Shown: positions 27,214-35,248, numbered from the stretch's first letter. The stretch: DNA of 64,000 nucleotides from an uncultured Cryomorphaceae bacterium (GCA_937120475.1 CAKZJV010000007.1:2124068-2188067); one strand, 5' to 3'. Notes: generated from the letters alone by a model not told the origin. Numbers and translations: made by a program.

Positions 27214-27810
27214 ATGCCCTCCGAAACCACCATTCCATTGTCCCCTTCTAAAACCTATCATATCTACGGGCGGGCTACTGGTAATGAAGTGCTTTTCCGC
27301 TCGGATGAAAATTATGATTTCTTCCTCAAGCTTTATAAAAAATACATTGTTCCACTGGCGCATACCTATTGCTACTGCCTCATGTCCAACCATTATCATT
27401 TCTTAGTTCGTTTAAAGGATGAGAAAGAGTTGCGGGAAAATTTCCCCAAGAAAAAAGAGACGATTGTCGTCTCTCAGGATAAGCTTAAAGTAGAAAAGCA
27501 TATCTCTCAGCAGTTCAGCAATTTTTTGAATAGCTATGCCAAGGCTTACAATAAACACTACAAACGTATGGGCGGTCTCTTTATCCGGCCTTTTAAGCGA
27601 AGGTTGGTAGAAGACGAAAAGTACTGGATCAAGCTCGTTCATTATATTCATAGCAATCCTATTTCCGCCAAGCTCGTCACTAACTTGAAGAACTATCGCT
27701 TTTCTTCCTACCCATACATTCTTCAGGAAGATAATACCTGGCTCAAAACCCGTGAGGTTTTAGAGTGGTTTGGAGGCATTGAAAGTTTTACCGCTTATCA
27801 TGAGACCTGA
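27214..27810 (+). CDS. REP-associated tyrosine transposase (RAYT, Y1/HUH)
   Basis: A single-domain IS200/IS605-like Y1 nuclease. Residues ~14-35 have YHIYGRATGNEVLF; the HUH metal motif is H60-Y61-H62 in YCLMSNHYHFLV; the expected catalytic Tyr is Y108 in FLNSYAKAYNKHY; and FIRPFKRRLVEDEKYWIKLVHYIHSNP is the family-specific continuation. 198 residues, normal for RAYTs. It is flanked by REP palindromes on both sides, and its last codons and stop lie within REP 3. RAYTs are domesticated transposases that recognise REP sequences. It looks intact. Confidence 0.92.
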   Translation: MPSETTIPLSPSKTYHIYGRATGNEVLFRSDENYDFFLKLYKKYIVPLAHTYCYCLMSNHYHFLVRLKDEKELRENFPKKKETIVVSQDKLKVEKHISQQFSNFLNSYAKAYNKHYKRMGGLFIRPFKRRLVEDEKYWIKLVHYIHSNPISAKLVTNLKNYRFSSYPYILQEDNTWLKTREVLEWFGGIESFTAYHET

Positions 27811-27864
27811 CAGGTTTTCAAAACCCGTCAGGGTCTGAATGAAAATCCTATTTTAGCCGAAACC
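27794..27864 (+). repeat. 71-base direct repeat, copy A
   Basis: Matches 28842-28912 at 66 of 71 positions. It includes the last five codons of the RAYT gene, REP 3, and a leader ending TCCTATTTTAGCCGAAACC upstream of the small membrane-protein gene. The TATTTTAG at 27849-27856 could act as a -7 promoter element. Confidence 0.85.
27806..27832. repeat. REP palindrome 3
   Basis: CCTGACAGGTTTT, C, AAAACCCGTCAGG: 13-base arms with one mismatch. The RAYT stop codon TGA (27808-27810) lies inside the left arm. Confidence 0.8.
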
Positions 27865-27870
27865 CATATT

Positions 27871-28122
27871 ATGAAACGAGGTTTCGGTTATCTCCTTGTC
27901 GCCATAGCCATATTCCTAACGTTGGGTTTTGTAATTGCTGTACTACCCGTTTCAATTGAGCTAATCAAAATGAGGGGGCATGTCCAGGTCAGTTCAGGAT
28001 ATGATATAGGTTATATAACTGGTGTGATCCTGTCTGGTCTGGCTTATGCAGGCATTACCGTATTTATTGGATGGCTCGGTAAAAAGTGGATCAAAGCACC
28101 TAAGAAGAAAGTAAACGTCTAG
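27871..28122 (+). CDS. Small two-helix membrane protein
   Basis: 83 residues with two transmembrane segments (GYLLVAIAIFLTLGFVIAVLPVSIELI and YITGVILSGLAYAGITVFIGWL) and a basic C-terminus (KKWIKAPKKKVNV) that would face the cytosol. Not recognised. The ATG follows the 71-base repeat copy A, which supplies its presumed promoter. It lies between RAYT and the frameshifted gene, within the segment bounded by direct repeats. Confidence 0.5.
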   Translation: MKRGFGYLLVAIAIFLTLGFVIAVLPVSIELIKMRGHVQVSSGYDIGYITGVILSGLAYAGITVFIGWLGKKWIKAPKKKVNV

Positions 28123-28130
28123 ACTTCGAT

Positions 28131-28145
28131 AGGTTTTGAAAACCT
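28131..28145. repeat. REP palindrome 4 (short)
   Basis: AGGTTTT, G, AAAACCT: the inner core of the REP family without the outer CCTGAC arms. It lies between the small membrane-protein gene and the frameshifted gene. Confidence 0.55.
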
Positions 28146-28171
28146 ACTGTGCCTAGAGAAAGGCTTCGTAA

Positions 28172-28830
28172 ATGGTTCAAAAGTTTCTGACTTTCGCTAT
28201 TCTCATCCTCATTACCATGAAACCGCTAGGTGCACAGCCTTACGTTCGATCGGGTGACCATCATCTCATAGATTCCACCATGGGCGATCTGGATGGAGAC
28301 AGTGTGGCAGAGAAAGTTTTGGTTTACAATACCGTTGACCACTCGGAATATGGAGTTATCCGTGAGCTTCACATTCTAAAAAGGAAAGCAGGAAAATGGG
28401 TTCTTTGGCAAAGCTCCCGCTCTGCCGTTCGACCCAGCGAAGATGGAGGAATGATGCGTGATCCCTATGGTGGAATATATATATACAGAAAGGTATTTTA
28501 CTGATCCGGCATTTTGGAGGTAGCTCCTGGAAGTGGGCATACACTGATAAATATGGCTTTCAAAATGACCGGTTTAAGCTGATTGGGCATACGGGAAACT
28601 ACGGGCGACCGTGTGAGTATTGGATCAGGTTAGACTTTAACTTTTCTACTGGAAAAGTCATCTGGAAAAAGGAAACGGAAGAATGTGATGAAGAGGGAGT
28701 GATTATAGCCACTCAAGAGCAAATACAAACTTTTTATAAAAAAGGACTGCATTTATACCTAACTAATCGCCATGTGCAGGATATTGCCATTCCAATTCCT
28801 GGAACCAATGAATTTTACCATCTGAACTAG
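28172..28830 (+). pseudogene. Exported protein gene broken by a frameshift at a TA repeat
   Basis: The first frame gives a signal peptide (MVQKFLTFAILILITMKPLGAQ) and runs through GDLDGDSVAEKVLVYN, LKRKAGKWVLWQSS and EDGGMMRDPYGGIYI to a stop at 28502. The protein then continues without interruption in another frame: QKGILLIRHFGGSSWKWAY, DKYGFQNDRFKLIGHTGNYG, EYWIRLDFNFSTGKVIWKK, to a TAG at 28828. The shift sits in the alternating AT tract at ~28474-28485; removing one TA unit gives a continuous ~218-residue reading. It belongs to a Bacteroidota exported family of unknown function with an FG-GAP-like DLDGD start. It could be a pseudogene, a phase-variable gene or a sequencing error. Confidence 0.75.
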
Positions 28831-28841
28831 CCAGATCGCGA

Positions 28842-28912
28842 CTTATCATGAGACCTGACCGATTTTGAAAACCTGTCAGGGTCTGAATGAAAATCCTATT
28901 TTAGCCAAAACC
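28842..28912 (+). repeat. 71-base direct repeat, copy B
   Basis: 66/71 identical to 27794-27864. It carries an extra copy of the RAYT 3' codons (TTATCATGAGACCTGA) although no transposase gene precedes it, then REP 5 and the leader of the DUF819 gene, with TATTTTAG at 28897-28904 as a possible -7 element. Confidence 0.85.
28854..28880. repeat. REP palindrome 5
   Basis: CCTGACCGATTTT, G, AAAACCTGTCAGG: 13-base arms with two mismatches, centred 42 bases upstream of the DUF819 transporter ATG region. Confidence 0.75.
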
Positions 28913-28921
28913 GCAAACTGA

Positions 28922-30184
28922 ATGGAAGAAGAAGTATTGCAGGAAGCGCCCCTGCTCACCAATGATGCCGTAGTACTGGGTCTGTTGGCCATTATTTTAG
29001 GATTCGTATTCTTTACCTCCCACAGTGAAAAACCCGGCTGGCAAAAATTCTACACCTACGTTCCGGCACTTTTACTCTGCTATTTTATCCCTTCCATATT
29101 CAACTCATTAGGTGTAATTGACGGGGAGCAAAGCCAACTGTACTTTGTGGCCTCAAGATACCTTTTACCTACTTCTTTAGTTCTGCTTACCCTTAGCATC
29201 GACCTCAAAGAGATTTGGAAACTGCGCCACAAGGCCGGTTTGATGTTCCTCACCGGAACCGTGGGTATTGTAATCGGTGGGCCAATCGCCATACTTATTG
29301 TAAGCACCTTTGCACCCGATGTAGTGGGCGGACAAGGCCCGGAAGCCGTTTGGCGCGGCCTGGCCACTATTGCCGGTAGCTGGATTGGCGGAGGGGCTAA
29401 CCAGGCGGCCATGTTCGAGGTGTTTAAACCTTCCGGGGAACTGTTTTCTGCCACCATTGCGGTGGATGTGATTGTAGCCAATATCTGGATGGCCTTTTTA
29501 CTGTACGGTGCAGGCGTTTCTTCCCGGGTAGATAAATTCTTTAAAGCCGATGCTTCGGCCGTACACCGCCTCAAGGAAAAGATCGAGAACTACCAGTTGA
29601 GTATCTCTAAGATTCCTACCCTTACCGACATTATGATCATCCTGGCCTTTGGCTTTGGAGCTACCGCCATCGGGCATTTCGGGGCCGATCTGATCAGCCC
29701 TTTTATCGCTGAAAATGCACCACAATTGGCCAAATTCAGTTTAACCAGCGGCTTTTTCTGGCTAATTGTTATTGCTACCACTTTGGGCATTATTTTATCC
29801 TTCACCAAAGCACGCAAGCTGGAAGGTGCCGGAGCCTCCAAACTGGGCAGTGCCATGCTCTATATACTGGTGGCCACCATCGGTATGAAAATGAACGTAC
29901 TCGCCATTTTCGATAACCCCGGTTTGTTTATGGTAGGCCTCATTTGGATGGTGGTACACGTAACCCTGCTTTTAGTAGTGGGCCGCTTGATCAAAGCCCC
30001 TTTCTTTTTTGTAGCGGTGGGCAGCCAGGCCAACGTGGGTGGTGCTGCTTCCGCCCCTGTGGTAGCTAGTGCCTTTCATCCCTCACTGGCACCGGTAGGT
30101 GTACTGCTGGCCGTTTTAGGCTATGCGTTGGGAACCTACGGTGCCTACATTTGCGGATTGCTGATGCAGGCGACTGCGCAATAA
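28922..30184 (+). CDS. DUF819-family membrane protein (putative permease)
   Basis: 420 residues with about ten transmembrane helices in two related halves. Characteristic family segments are YFIPSIFNSLGVID, LLPTSLVLLTLSIDLKEIWKL, TIAGSWIGGGANQAAMFEVF, and in the second half ATIGMKMNVLAIFDNP and GSQANVGGAASAPVVASAFHPSLAPVG. The duplicated Gly-rich reentrant-like loops (GGGANQAA and NVGGAASAPV) resemble those of secondary anion/organic-acid carriers; the substrate is unknown. The M28 peptidase starts 7 bases later, so both may be co-transcribed; peptide or amino-acid uptake would fit but is speculative. Confidence 0.9.
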   Translation: MEEEVLQEAPLLTNDAVVLGLLAIILGFVFFTSHSEKPGWQKFYTYVPALLLCYFIPSIFNSLGVIDGEQSQLYFVASRYLLPTSLVLLTLSIDLKEIWKLRHKAGLMFLTGTVGIVIGGPIAILIVSTFAPDVVGGQGPEAVWRGLATIAGSWIGGGANQAAMFEVFKPSGELFSATIAVDVIVANIWMAFLLYGAGVSSRVDKFFKADASAVHRLKEKIENYQLSISKIPTLTDIMIILAFGFGATAIGHFGADLISPFIAENAPQLAKFSLTSGFFWLIVIATTLGIILSFTKARKLEGAGASKLGSAMLYILVATIGMKMNVLAIFDNPGLFMVGLIWMVVHVTLLLVVGRLIKAPFFFVAVGSQANVGGAASAPVVASAFHPSLAPVGVLLAVLGYALGTYGAYICGLLMQATAQ

Positions 30185-30191
30185 TACGCTC

Positions 30192-31556
30192 ATGAAAAAA
30201 GTACTAGCCCTATTACTTTCGGCCGTCCTCGTGCCCCTTTGCGCACAAAAAGACGAAACCGAAACCATAAAATCCATTTACACCCATGCCCTCACCCAGC
30301 AGCAAGGTTATGCGTGGCTCAAAAAACTAACCGACATCGGGGGCCGGCTGGCCGGTTCGGCAGAGGCCAACCAGGCCGTTCAGGAATTTCAAAAGGTGTG
30401 TGATTCGCTCGGCTTTACCACTTTCCTGCAGGAGGTAACCGTTCCTCATTGGGTGCGCGGCCCAAAGGAAACGGCCTACTATACCTTGAACGGAAAGCGC
30501 TACGAAGTGGCCATTTGCGCCCTGGGAGGCTCTGTGGCCACCCCTGAAAAGGGTTTACAGGCCGAAGTGGTAGAGATCACCTCCTTTGAGCAGTTGGAGG
30601 CTATGACCGATGAGTTGGAGGGTAAAATAGCCTTCTACAATATCCCTATGAATCCGGCTTTCATCAACACCTTTTATGCCTATGGAAGTGCCGTAAAGCA
30701 ACGTTACGTAGGCGCGCTGGAGGCCTCTAAAAAAGGGGCCATCGGTGTAGTAGCGCGTTCCCTAAGTTCCAGCATCAACCCTTACCCGCACACCGGTAGC
30801 ATGACCTATGCCGATGCGGAAAGGCAGATTCCCGCCTGTGCCATCAGCACCCGGCATGCGGAGCAGTTGAGCAAAGAGCTGGAAAAAAACCCCACTTTGT
30901 CGTTTCATTTTAAGATGGCCCCGGAATACCGGGATAGTGTTACCTCTTACAACCTGGTAGCCGAATGGAAAGGTTCCGAAAAACCGGATGAAGTAATCGT
31001 AATCGGGGGACACGTGGACTCCTGGGACCTGGGCACCGGTGCGCATGATGATGGTGCCGGTTGCATACATAGCCTGGAAGCGGTTTGGCTGCTACAGCAA
31101 CTGAACTTAATGCCCAAAAGAACGGTAAGGGTGGTATTTTTTATGAATGAAGAGTTCGGTTTGAACGGTGCCAAGGAATACGCACGGCTCTCCAAAAAGG
31201 ATAAGGTAAATCATGTAATTGCCATCGAGTCCGATGCCGGGGGTTTTTCACCTCGCGGCATTAGTATGGTGGCCCCGGAAGACCTCAAAGAGCGCATTCG
31301 TGGGTTGCGACATTACCTGGAGCCCTACGGCTTGCACGAATTCAGTGAAAATGGTTCTGGGGCAGACATCAGCCAGTTGAAAACCGATAAGCTGGTCATG
31401 ATCGGCCTGCGGCCCGATAGTCATCGCTATTTTGAAGTACATCACTCTAGTCAGGATGTGTTGGCCCGGGTGAATGCCCGCGAACTGGAAATGGGCTCCG
31501 CTACCTTAGCGGCACTTATTTACCTGCTGGATAAAAATGACATTGTAGCTCCTTAA
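30192..31556 (+). CDS. Secreted M28-family metallopeptidase (carboxypeptidase Q-like)
   Basis: A signal peptide (MKKVLALLLSAVLVPLCAQ) and a propeptide-like start (TDIGGRLAGSAEANQAV) precede a PA-type insert and the di-zinc aminopeptidase core. Ligands are visible in order: GGHVDSWDLGTGAHDDGAG (His and bridging Asp), FFMNEEFGLNGA (catalytic Glu and ligand Glu), ESDAGGF (Asp), and FEVHHSSQDV (His). 454 residues, normal for the carboxypeptidase Q group. Exported, probably periplasmic. Its TTAA end is shared with the convergent gene: the two stops overlap by 4 bases. Confidence 0.93.
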   Translation: MKKVLALLLSAVLVPLCAQKDETETIKSIYTHALTQQQGYAWLKKLTDIGGRLAGSAEANQAVQEFQKVCDSLGFTTFLQEVTVPHWVRGPKETAYYTLNGKRYEVAICALGGSVATPEKGLQAEVVEITSFEQLEAMTDELEGKIAFYNIPMNPAFINTFYAYGSAVKQRYVGALEASKKGAIGVVARSLSSSINPYPHTGSMTYADAERQIPACAISTRHAEQLSKELEKNPTLSFHFKMAPEYRDSVTSYNLVAEWKGSEKPDEVIVIGGHVDSWDLGTGAHDDGAGCIHSLEAVWLLQQLNLMPKRTVRVVFFMNEEFGLNGAKEYARLSKKDKVNHVIAIESDAGGFSPRGISMVAPEDLKERIRGLRHYLEPYGLHEFSENGSGADISQLKTDKLVMIGLRPDSHRYFEVHHSSQDVLARVNARELEMGSATLAALIYLLDKNDIVAP

Positions 31557-32200
31557 AGCCGGGCACTGATTACGGTATTGGTACCGAATAACTCCAGGCG
31601 ATCCACCAGCTCAAAATGTTGCTGGTAAAGATTTATTACGGCCTGGCCACTTTCCGGTTTATCGAACATAAGATTGTGAATTACCCGGCCTGCCGGGTTC
31701 AGGTGCTTTTTCAGTTCTTTAATAAAGTAAGGGTGGGTAAAAGCCTCCGGCACCCGTTGGTCGATAAATAAGTCCACCACAATAAGGTCGTAACGCATGG
31801 GCGTAGATTCTAAAAACTCCCGCGCTCCCCTCACGTGTAATTCGGTTTTTTGAAGCTCTTCGGGAAAATGGCGTTCGGCCAACTCCCGTATTACCGGGTC
31901 AATATCCACAGCTGTTATTTTTCCGTTAAATTGGGGTTGCCGCATTAGTAGGTTAACCACACTCCCGCCCCCGTATCCTAAAATCAAAATTTGTTTTACC
32001 TCTTTCCAGTCCGGTTTAAAATAGCCAAAGGTTCGCTTAAAAACCCGGTGTAAGCTGCCAAAAGAATAGTTGGCGTGAGGTGCATTTAAAACTTTTTTAC
32101 CGTTTTCATAAAAAATTTCTAACCTCCCATTCGCCTCGCTTTCAAGCACTTGAACCCTTATTGGGTAGAGGTAACTCAAAAATTTTAAAATTTTTTTCAA
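31553..32200 (-). CDS. Spermidine-synthase-like methyltransferase-fold protein
   Basis: 215 residues with the Rossmann core of the spermidine synthase superfamily: ILILGYGGGSVVNLLMRQP (nucleotide-binding loop), ITAVDIDPVIRELAERHFP (acidic strand 2), and YDLIVVDLFIDQRVPEAFTHPYFIKELKKHL. The N-terminal tetramerisation part is short, and the polyamine-pocket residues of true SpeE cannot all be found, so aminopropyl transfer is not claimed. No in-frame ATG near the start; it appears to use the TTG at 32200, after AAGGCAA. Confidence 0.82.
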   Translation of the reverse strand: MKKILKFLSYLYPIRVQVLESEANGRLEIFYENGKKVLNAPHANYSFGSLHRVFKRTFGYFKPDWKEVKQILILGYGGGSVVNLLMRQPQFNGKITAVDIDPVIRELAERHFPEELQKTELHVRGAREFLESTPMRYDLIVVDLFIDQRVPEAFTHPYFIKELKKHLNPAGRVIHNLMFDKPESGQAVINLYQQHFELVDRLELFGTNTVISARL

Positions 32201-32240
32201 TTGCCTTAAACCTTTCCTGTTTTTCCTAGTTCTTTATGTT

Positions 32241-32260
32241 GGTTAAGGTTTGGTTAATTG
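32241..32260 (+). repeat. 20-base motif preceding a hairpin, copy 2
   Basis: Identical to the minus-strand sequence at 3910-3929. Here it lies in the divergent gap between the spermidine-synthase-like and YkuK-like genes, 22 bases before a strong hairpin. Confidence 0.7.
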
Positions 32261-32282
32261 TTTTGATTTAGTTTGAAACAAG

Positions 32283-32310
32283 GGGAGGCGCTCGCCTCCC
32301 TTTCTTTTTT
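32283..32310 (+). terminator. Orphan intrinsic terminator in a divergent intergenic region
   Basis: Stem GGGAGGC / GCCTCCC with loop GCTC (the flanking G-C can extend it), followed by TTTCTTTTTT. This is a textbook plus-strand terminator, but no plus-strand gene ends here: the nearest one (the M28 gene) stops 700 bases upstream and a minus-strand gene intervenes. It implies either a short RNA starting near 32230 or an attenuator for the YkuK-like gene at 32380. Confidence 0.75.
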
Positions 32311-32379
32311 CCCCTAATGCCATCTTCCCCTGTCTTTTTTTGATTCGTTATCTTAACCAGCCAAAAGCATAGGCATACG

Positions 32380-32841
32380 ATGAAATTGACCCTTAATCCT
32401 GTATTTCGTGACCACCTCCACAAAGAGATTGCCGACATTAAAAACTACGTAGAAAATTGGTTGAGGTACCACCCCAGGGGTGAAATATACGTAGGATGCG
32501 ATTCAAAGGTACGGGGATCACGGGTGAAATACTCCACCGTAGTATGTCTCTGGGACGTGGGCCACGGTGTTTCCGAGATTTATAAAAATGAAGTCATACC
32601 GGCTCCGCCAGATTCTTATACGCGACTTTGGAACGAGGTAACCCGGGCGGTTGACACGGCTGAGTATCTGAAAGAACTCGGAAAAATTACGGTGCATGTA
32701 GATATTAACTCCAACCCCAAGTTCCGCAGCCATCAGCTCTATGATGCTAGCATTGGGCTCATTACATCGCTTGGTTTTGAAGGGGCCGGTAAGCCCTTTT
32801 CATGGGCCGCCAGTTGCGGAGCGCATCGCCACTGTCAGTAA
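32380..32841 (+). CDS. YkuK/DUF458-family RNase H-like protein
   Basis: 153 residues. The DUF458 family is predicted to adopt an RNase H-like fold. Conserved segments: EIYVGCDSKVRGSRVKYSTVV (first strands with the Asp), YTRLWNEVTRAVDTAEYL (helix), ITVHVDINSNPKFRSHQLYDASIGLITSLGF (second acidic strand), and the C-terminal signature WAASCGAHRHCQ. Length is normal. Monocistronic, behind an orphan terminator; the biochemical role of the family is not established. Confidence 0.88.
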   Translation: MKLTLNPVFRDHLHKEIADIKNYVENWLRYHPRGEIYVGCDSKVRGSRVKYSTVVCLWDVGHGVSEIYKNEVIPAPPDSYTRLWNEVTRAVDTAEYLKELGKITVHVDINSNPKFRSHQLYDASIGLITSLGFEGAGKPFSWAASCGAHRHCQ

Positions 32842-33001
32842 TGGATTATATCACCATTCGGGTTATCAACAACTTCCGATTTTGGGAAAAGAATTTATGA
32901 CAATTAATATCTTGATTTTTAGCCTTTTAATTTTTTTTTATTAACATAGTTTTTTTACATTCGGAAACTCAGAGCAGAACCTAACACATCAATCATTACG
33001 C

Positions 33002-33166
33002 ATGCATCTGATTATTCATTTATTGGAGCAATTGCACACCGATCATCTCTTTGGAGGAGGAGGAAAAAGGCTGGATTTGATTAACAACCCTGATAAAGTG
33101 GACCTGGATATTACCCCCAACCGGGCTAAGGTATTCAAGCGCTACAACTATGTTTTCAAAGCTTAA
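33002..33166 (+). CDS. Small protein of 54 residues, unknown function
   Basis: ATG at 33002, TAA at 33164-33166. The product begins MHLIIHLLEQLHTDHLFGGG, continues GKRLDLINNPDKVDLD and ends FKRYNYVFKA. Supporting a real gene: a T-rich stretch then TACATTCG (two bases from TAnnTTTG) about 40 bases upstream, no other explanation for the segment, and a stop that abuts the end of the convergent E1 gene exactly. Not recognised. The GGGGKRLDL segment is basic and glycine rich. Confidence 0.5.
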   Translation: MHLIIHLLEQLHTDHLFGGGGKRLDLINNPDKVDLDITPNRAKVFKRYNYVFKA

Positions 33167-35248
33167 TCAATAGCTCAGCAACTCGTTGATCTTGTGGCTC
33201 ACTTTTTCGGCATTGGGTATCATGGTGGCTTCCAGCACACTATTTAAAGGTATGGCGGGCATATTCTCGGAGCCTATTACCATTACCGGTGCATCCAGAC
33301 TTTCAAAACAGTTTTGCTGAATAACCGAGGCCAAGGCTCCCGCAAAAGAGTTCCGGTCGGGTTCCTCCGTTACCACCAGGCAGCGCCCGTGTTTCTGCAC
33401 CCTTTCAAAAACCAGTTCCTCATCCAGCGGGTATAAAGTCCGCAAATCGATAACTTCTACCTGGCCGGGATGATCTTTACTGGCCTCTTTAGCCCAATAT
33501 ACCCCCATACCGTAAGTAACCACACATACGCTCTCACCGTTATCTATTTTAGAAGTTTCCGCTTGGTAGGCAATTCTACCCTTACCAAAAGGTATAATGT
33601 AATCCCGCGAAGGTTCCACAGTTTTGGCATCTTCCGTTCCCTTGATTTTACTCCAGTACAAACCTTTATGCTCCAGCATAACCACCGGGTTGGGGTCGTA
33701 AAAGGCAGCTTTCATCAAGCCTTTAAGGTCGGCACCCGTACTGGGGTAGGCAATCTTAATTCCACGAATATTGGTCAATACACTCTCTACACTGGAAGAA
33801 TGATAAGGCCCTCCACTGCCATAGGCTCCAATCGGTACCCGGATAACCGCATTTACGGGCCATTTACCGTTGGAGAGGTAACAACTGCGGCTCACCTCGG
33901 TAAATAGTTGATTGAGGCCCGGCCAAATGTAATCGGCAAACTGCACCTCCACGAACGGGCGGCAGCCGGCTGCACTCATGCCCACCGTAGAACCGATAAT
34001 AAAAGCCTCCTGTATAGGGGTGTTGAAAACACGCTCATCACCAAAGGTTTGGGCGAGGGTAGCTGCTTCGCGAAAAACCCCGCCCAGGCGGCCGCCCACA
34101 TCCTGGCCATACAACAAGGCTTCAGGGTGGTCTTCCATAATCTCCTTAATGGCAAAAAGGGCGGCATCCACCATTACGGTAGGGTCTTTACCTTCCGGAG
34201 CCCTTTCGCCTTTTTCTTCGTTTACAGGAGTTGGTGCAAAATCATGGGTAAACAAGTCTTCGGGGCGTGGGTCTTCCGCCTGAGTGGCCCGGTCATAATC
34301 GGAACGTACGAGCTCCTCACTTTCCTTTTCAATGGCGCGGAGTTCTTCCTGGGTAAAGCCGTTTTGTAATAAGTGCGTCCAGAACTTAGGCAGCGGATCA
34401 CGTAGCGCATGCTCTTCCAGATCGTCCCGGTAAAACTCCATTCTTACCCCGGAAGTATGATGACCCAACAGTGGAACTTTAGCATGTACCAGGAAAGGTC
34501 TGCGCTCCTCTCGAACGGTCTGTATCACCTCCATCATGGTGTGATAGCTTTCGTCAAACACACTACCGTCAATGGTGCGTACTTCAATACCTTTAAAGCC
34601 TTGTGCGTACTCAGAAGCATCCTGTGCCCGGGTTTCTTTGGCGTTGGCTGAAATATCCCACTCGTTGTCCTGAACCAGGTAAATAATGGGTAGCTGCTTA
34701 AGGGCTGCCATCTGAAAAGCCTCGGCCGCCTCCCCTTCGGTGATGGCTGCATCACCCACCGAGCAAACTACTACCGGTTTTTCATCGTAATTCTCTCCTA
34801 AGTTGTGGAGTTCGTTATAGCGAATCCCCAGGGCTACGCCCGTAGTGGGAATCAGTTGCATACCCGTAGCCGATGATTGGTGCGGGATTTTGGGTTTGTC
34901 CTCATCCTTCAGGCTCGGGTGGGAATAATAGGTTCTCCCGCCACTAAAAGGGTCATCCCGCTTGGCCATCAGTTGCAGCATACAATCGTAAGGGCTCATA
35001 CCAATACCCAGCAATATAGAATCATCGCGGTAATAGGGGGCCACAAAATCCTGGGGTTTTAATTGTAAGGCACAGGCCAACTGAATAGCTTCATGCCCCC
35101 GGGAAGTGGCGTGTACATACTTGGAAGTGACCTTGCGATTGGCTTCGTAAAGATCGGCCATAGCTTTGGCGGTGGTCATTAGCCGATAGGCCTTTTCCAG
35201 GGTTTCTCTTGCAATTTCAGCTTTTTTCTTTTGCTCTTCTGCCTGCAT
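33167..35248 (-). CDS. 2-oxoacid dehydrogenase E1, fused alpha-beta subunit
   Basis: ThDP-dependent decarboxylase component of a branched-chain-type 2-oxoacid dehydrogenase complex, with alpha and beta chains in one 693-residue polypeptide as in many Bacteroidota. The alpha half (~1-345) has SRGHEAIQLACAL, YYRDDSILLGIGM, GVALGIRYNEL, and the ThDP motif GDAAITEGEAAEAFQMAAL...QDNEWDIS. The beta half (~365-693) has YGQDVGGRLGGVFREAATL, FNTPIQEAFIIGSTVGMSA, RVPIGAYGSGGPYHSSSVES and VIDLRTLYPLD. The usual Gly of the GDG motif is followed by Asp-Ala-Ala. No E2 or E3 gene lies nearby. Confidence 0.92.
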   Translation of the reverse strand: MQAEEQKKKAEIARETLEKAYRLMTTAKAMADLYEANRKVTSKYVHATSRGHEAIQLACALQLKPQDFVAPYYRDDSILLGIGMSPYDCMLQLMAKRDDPFSGGRTYYSHPSLKDEDKPKIPHQSSATGMQLIPTTGVALGIRYNELHNLGENYDEKPVVVCSVGDAAITEGEAAEAFQMAALKQLPIIYLVQDNEWDISANAKETRAQDASEYAQGFKGIEVRTIDGSVFDESYHTMMEVIQTVREERRPFLVHAKVPLLGHHTSGVRMEFYRDDLEEHALRDPLPKFWTHLLQNGFTQEELRAIEKESEELVRSDYDRATQAEDPRPEDLFTHDFAPTPVNEEKGERAPEGKDPTVMVDAALFAIKEIMEDHPEALLYGQDVGGRLGGVFREAATLAQTFGDERVFNTPIQEAFIIGSTVGMSAAGCRPFVEVQFADYIWPGLNQLFTEVSRSCYLSNGKWPVNAVIRVPIGAYGSGGPYHSSSVESVLTNIRGIKIAYPSTGADLKGLMKAAFYDPNPVVMLEHKGLYWSKIKGTEDAKTVEPSRDYIIPFGKGRIAYQAETSKIDNGESVCVVTYGMGVYWAKEASKDHPGQVEVIDLRTLYPLDEELVFERVQKHGRCLVVTEEPDRNSFAGALASVIQQNCFESLDAPVMVIGSENMPAIPLNSVLEATMIPNAEKVSHKINELLSY

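Noticed and set aside
24509-29000. A single large integrated mobile element spanning the AbiC-like gene to RAYT
   Set aside because: No integrase, no flanking tRNA and no outer direct repeats enclose the whole stretch; the only direct repeats bound the 1-kb block at 27.8-28.9 kb.
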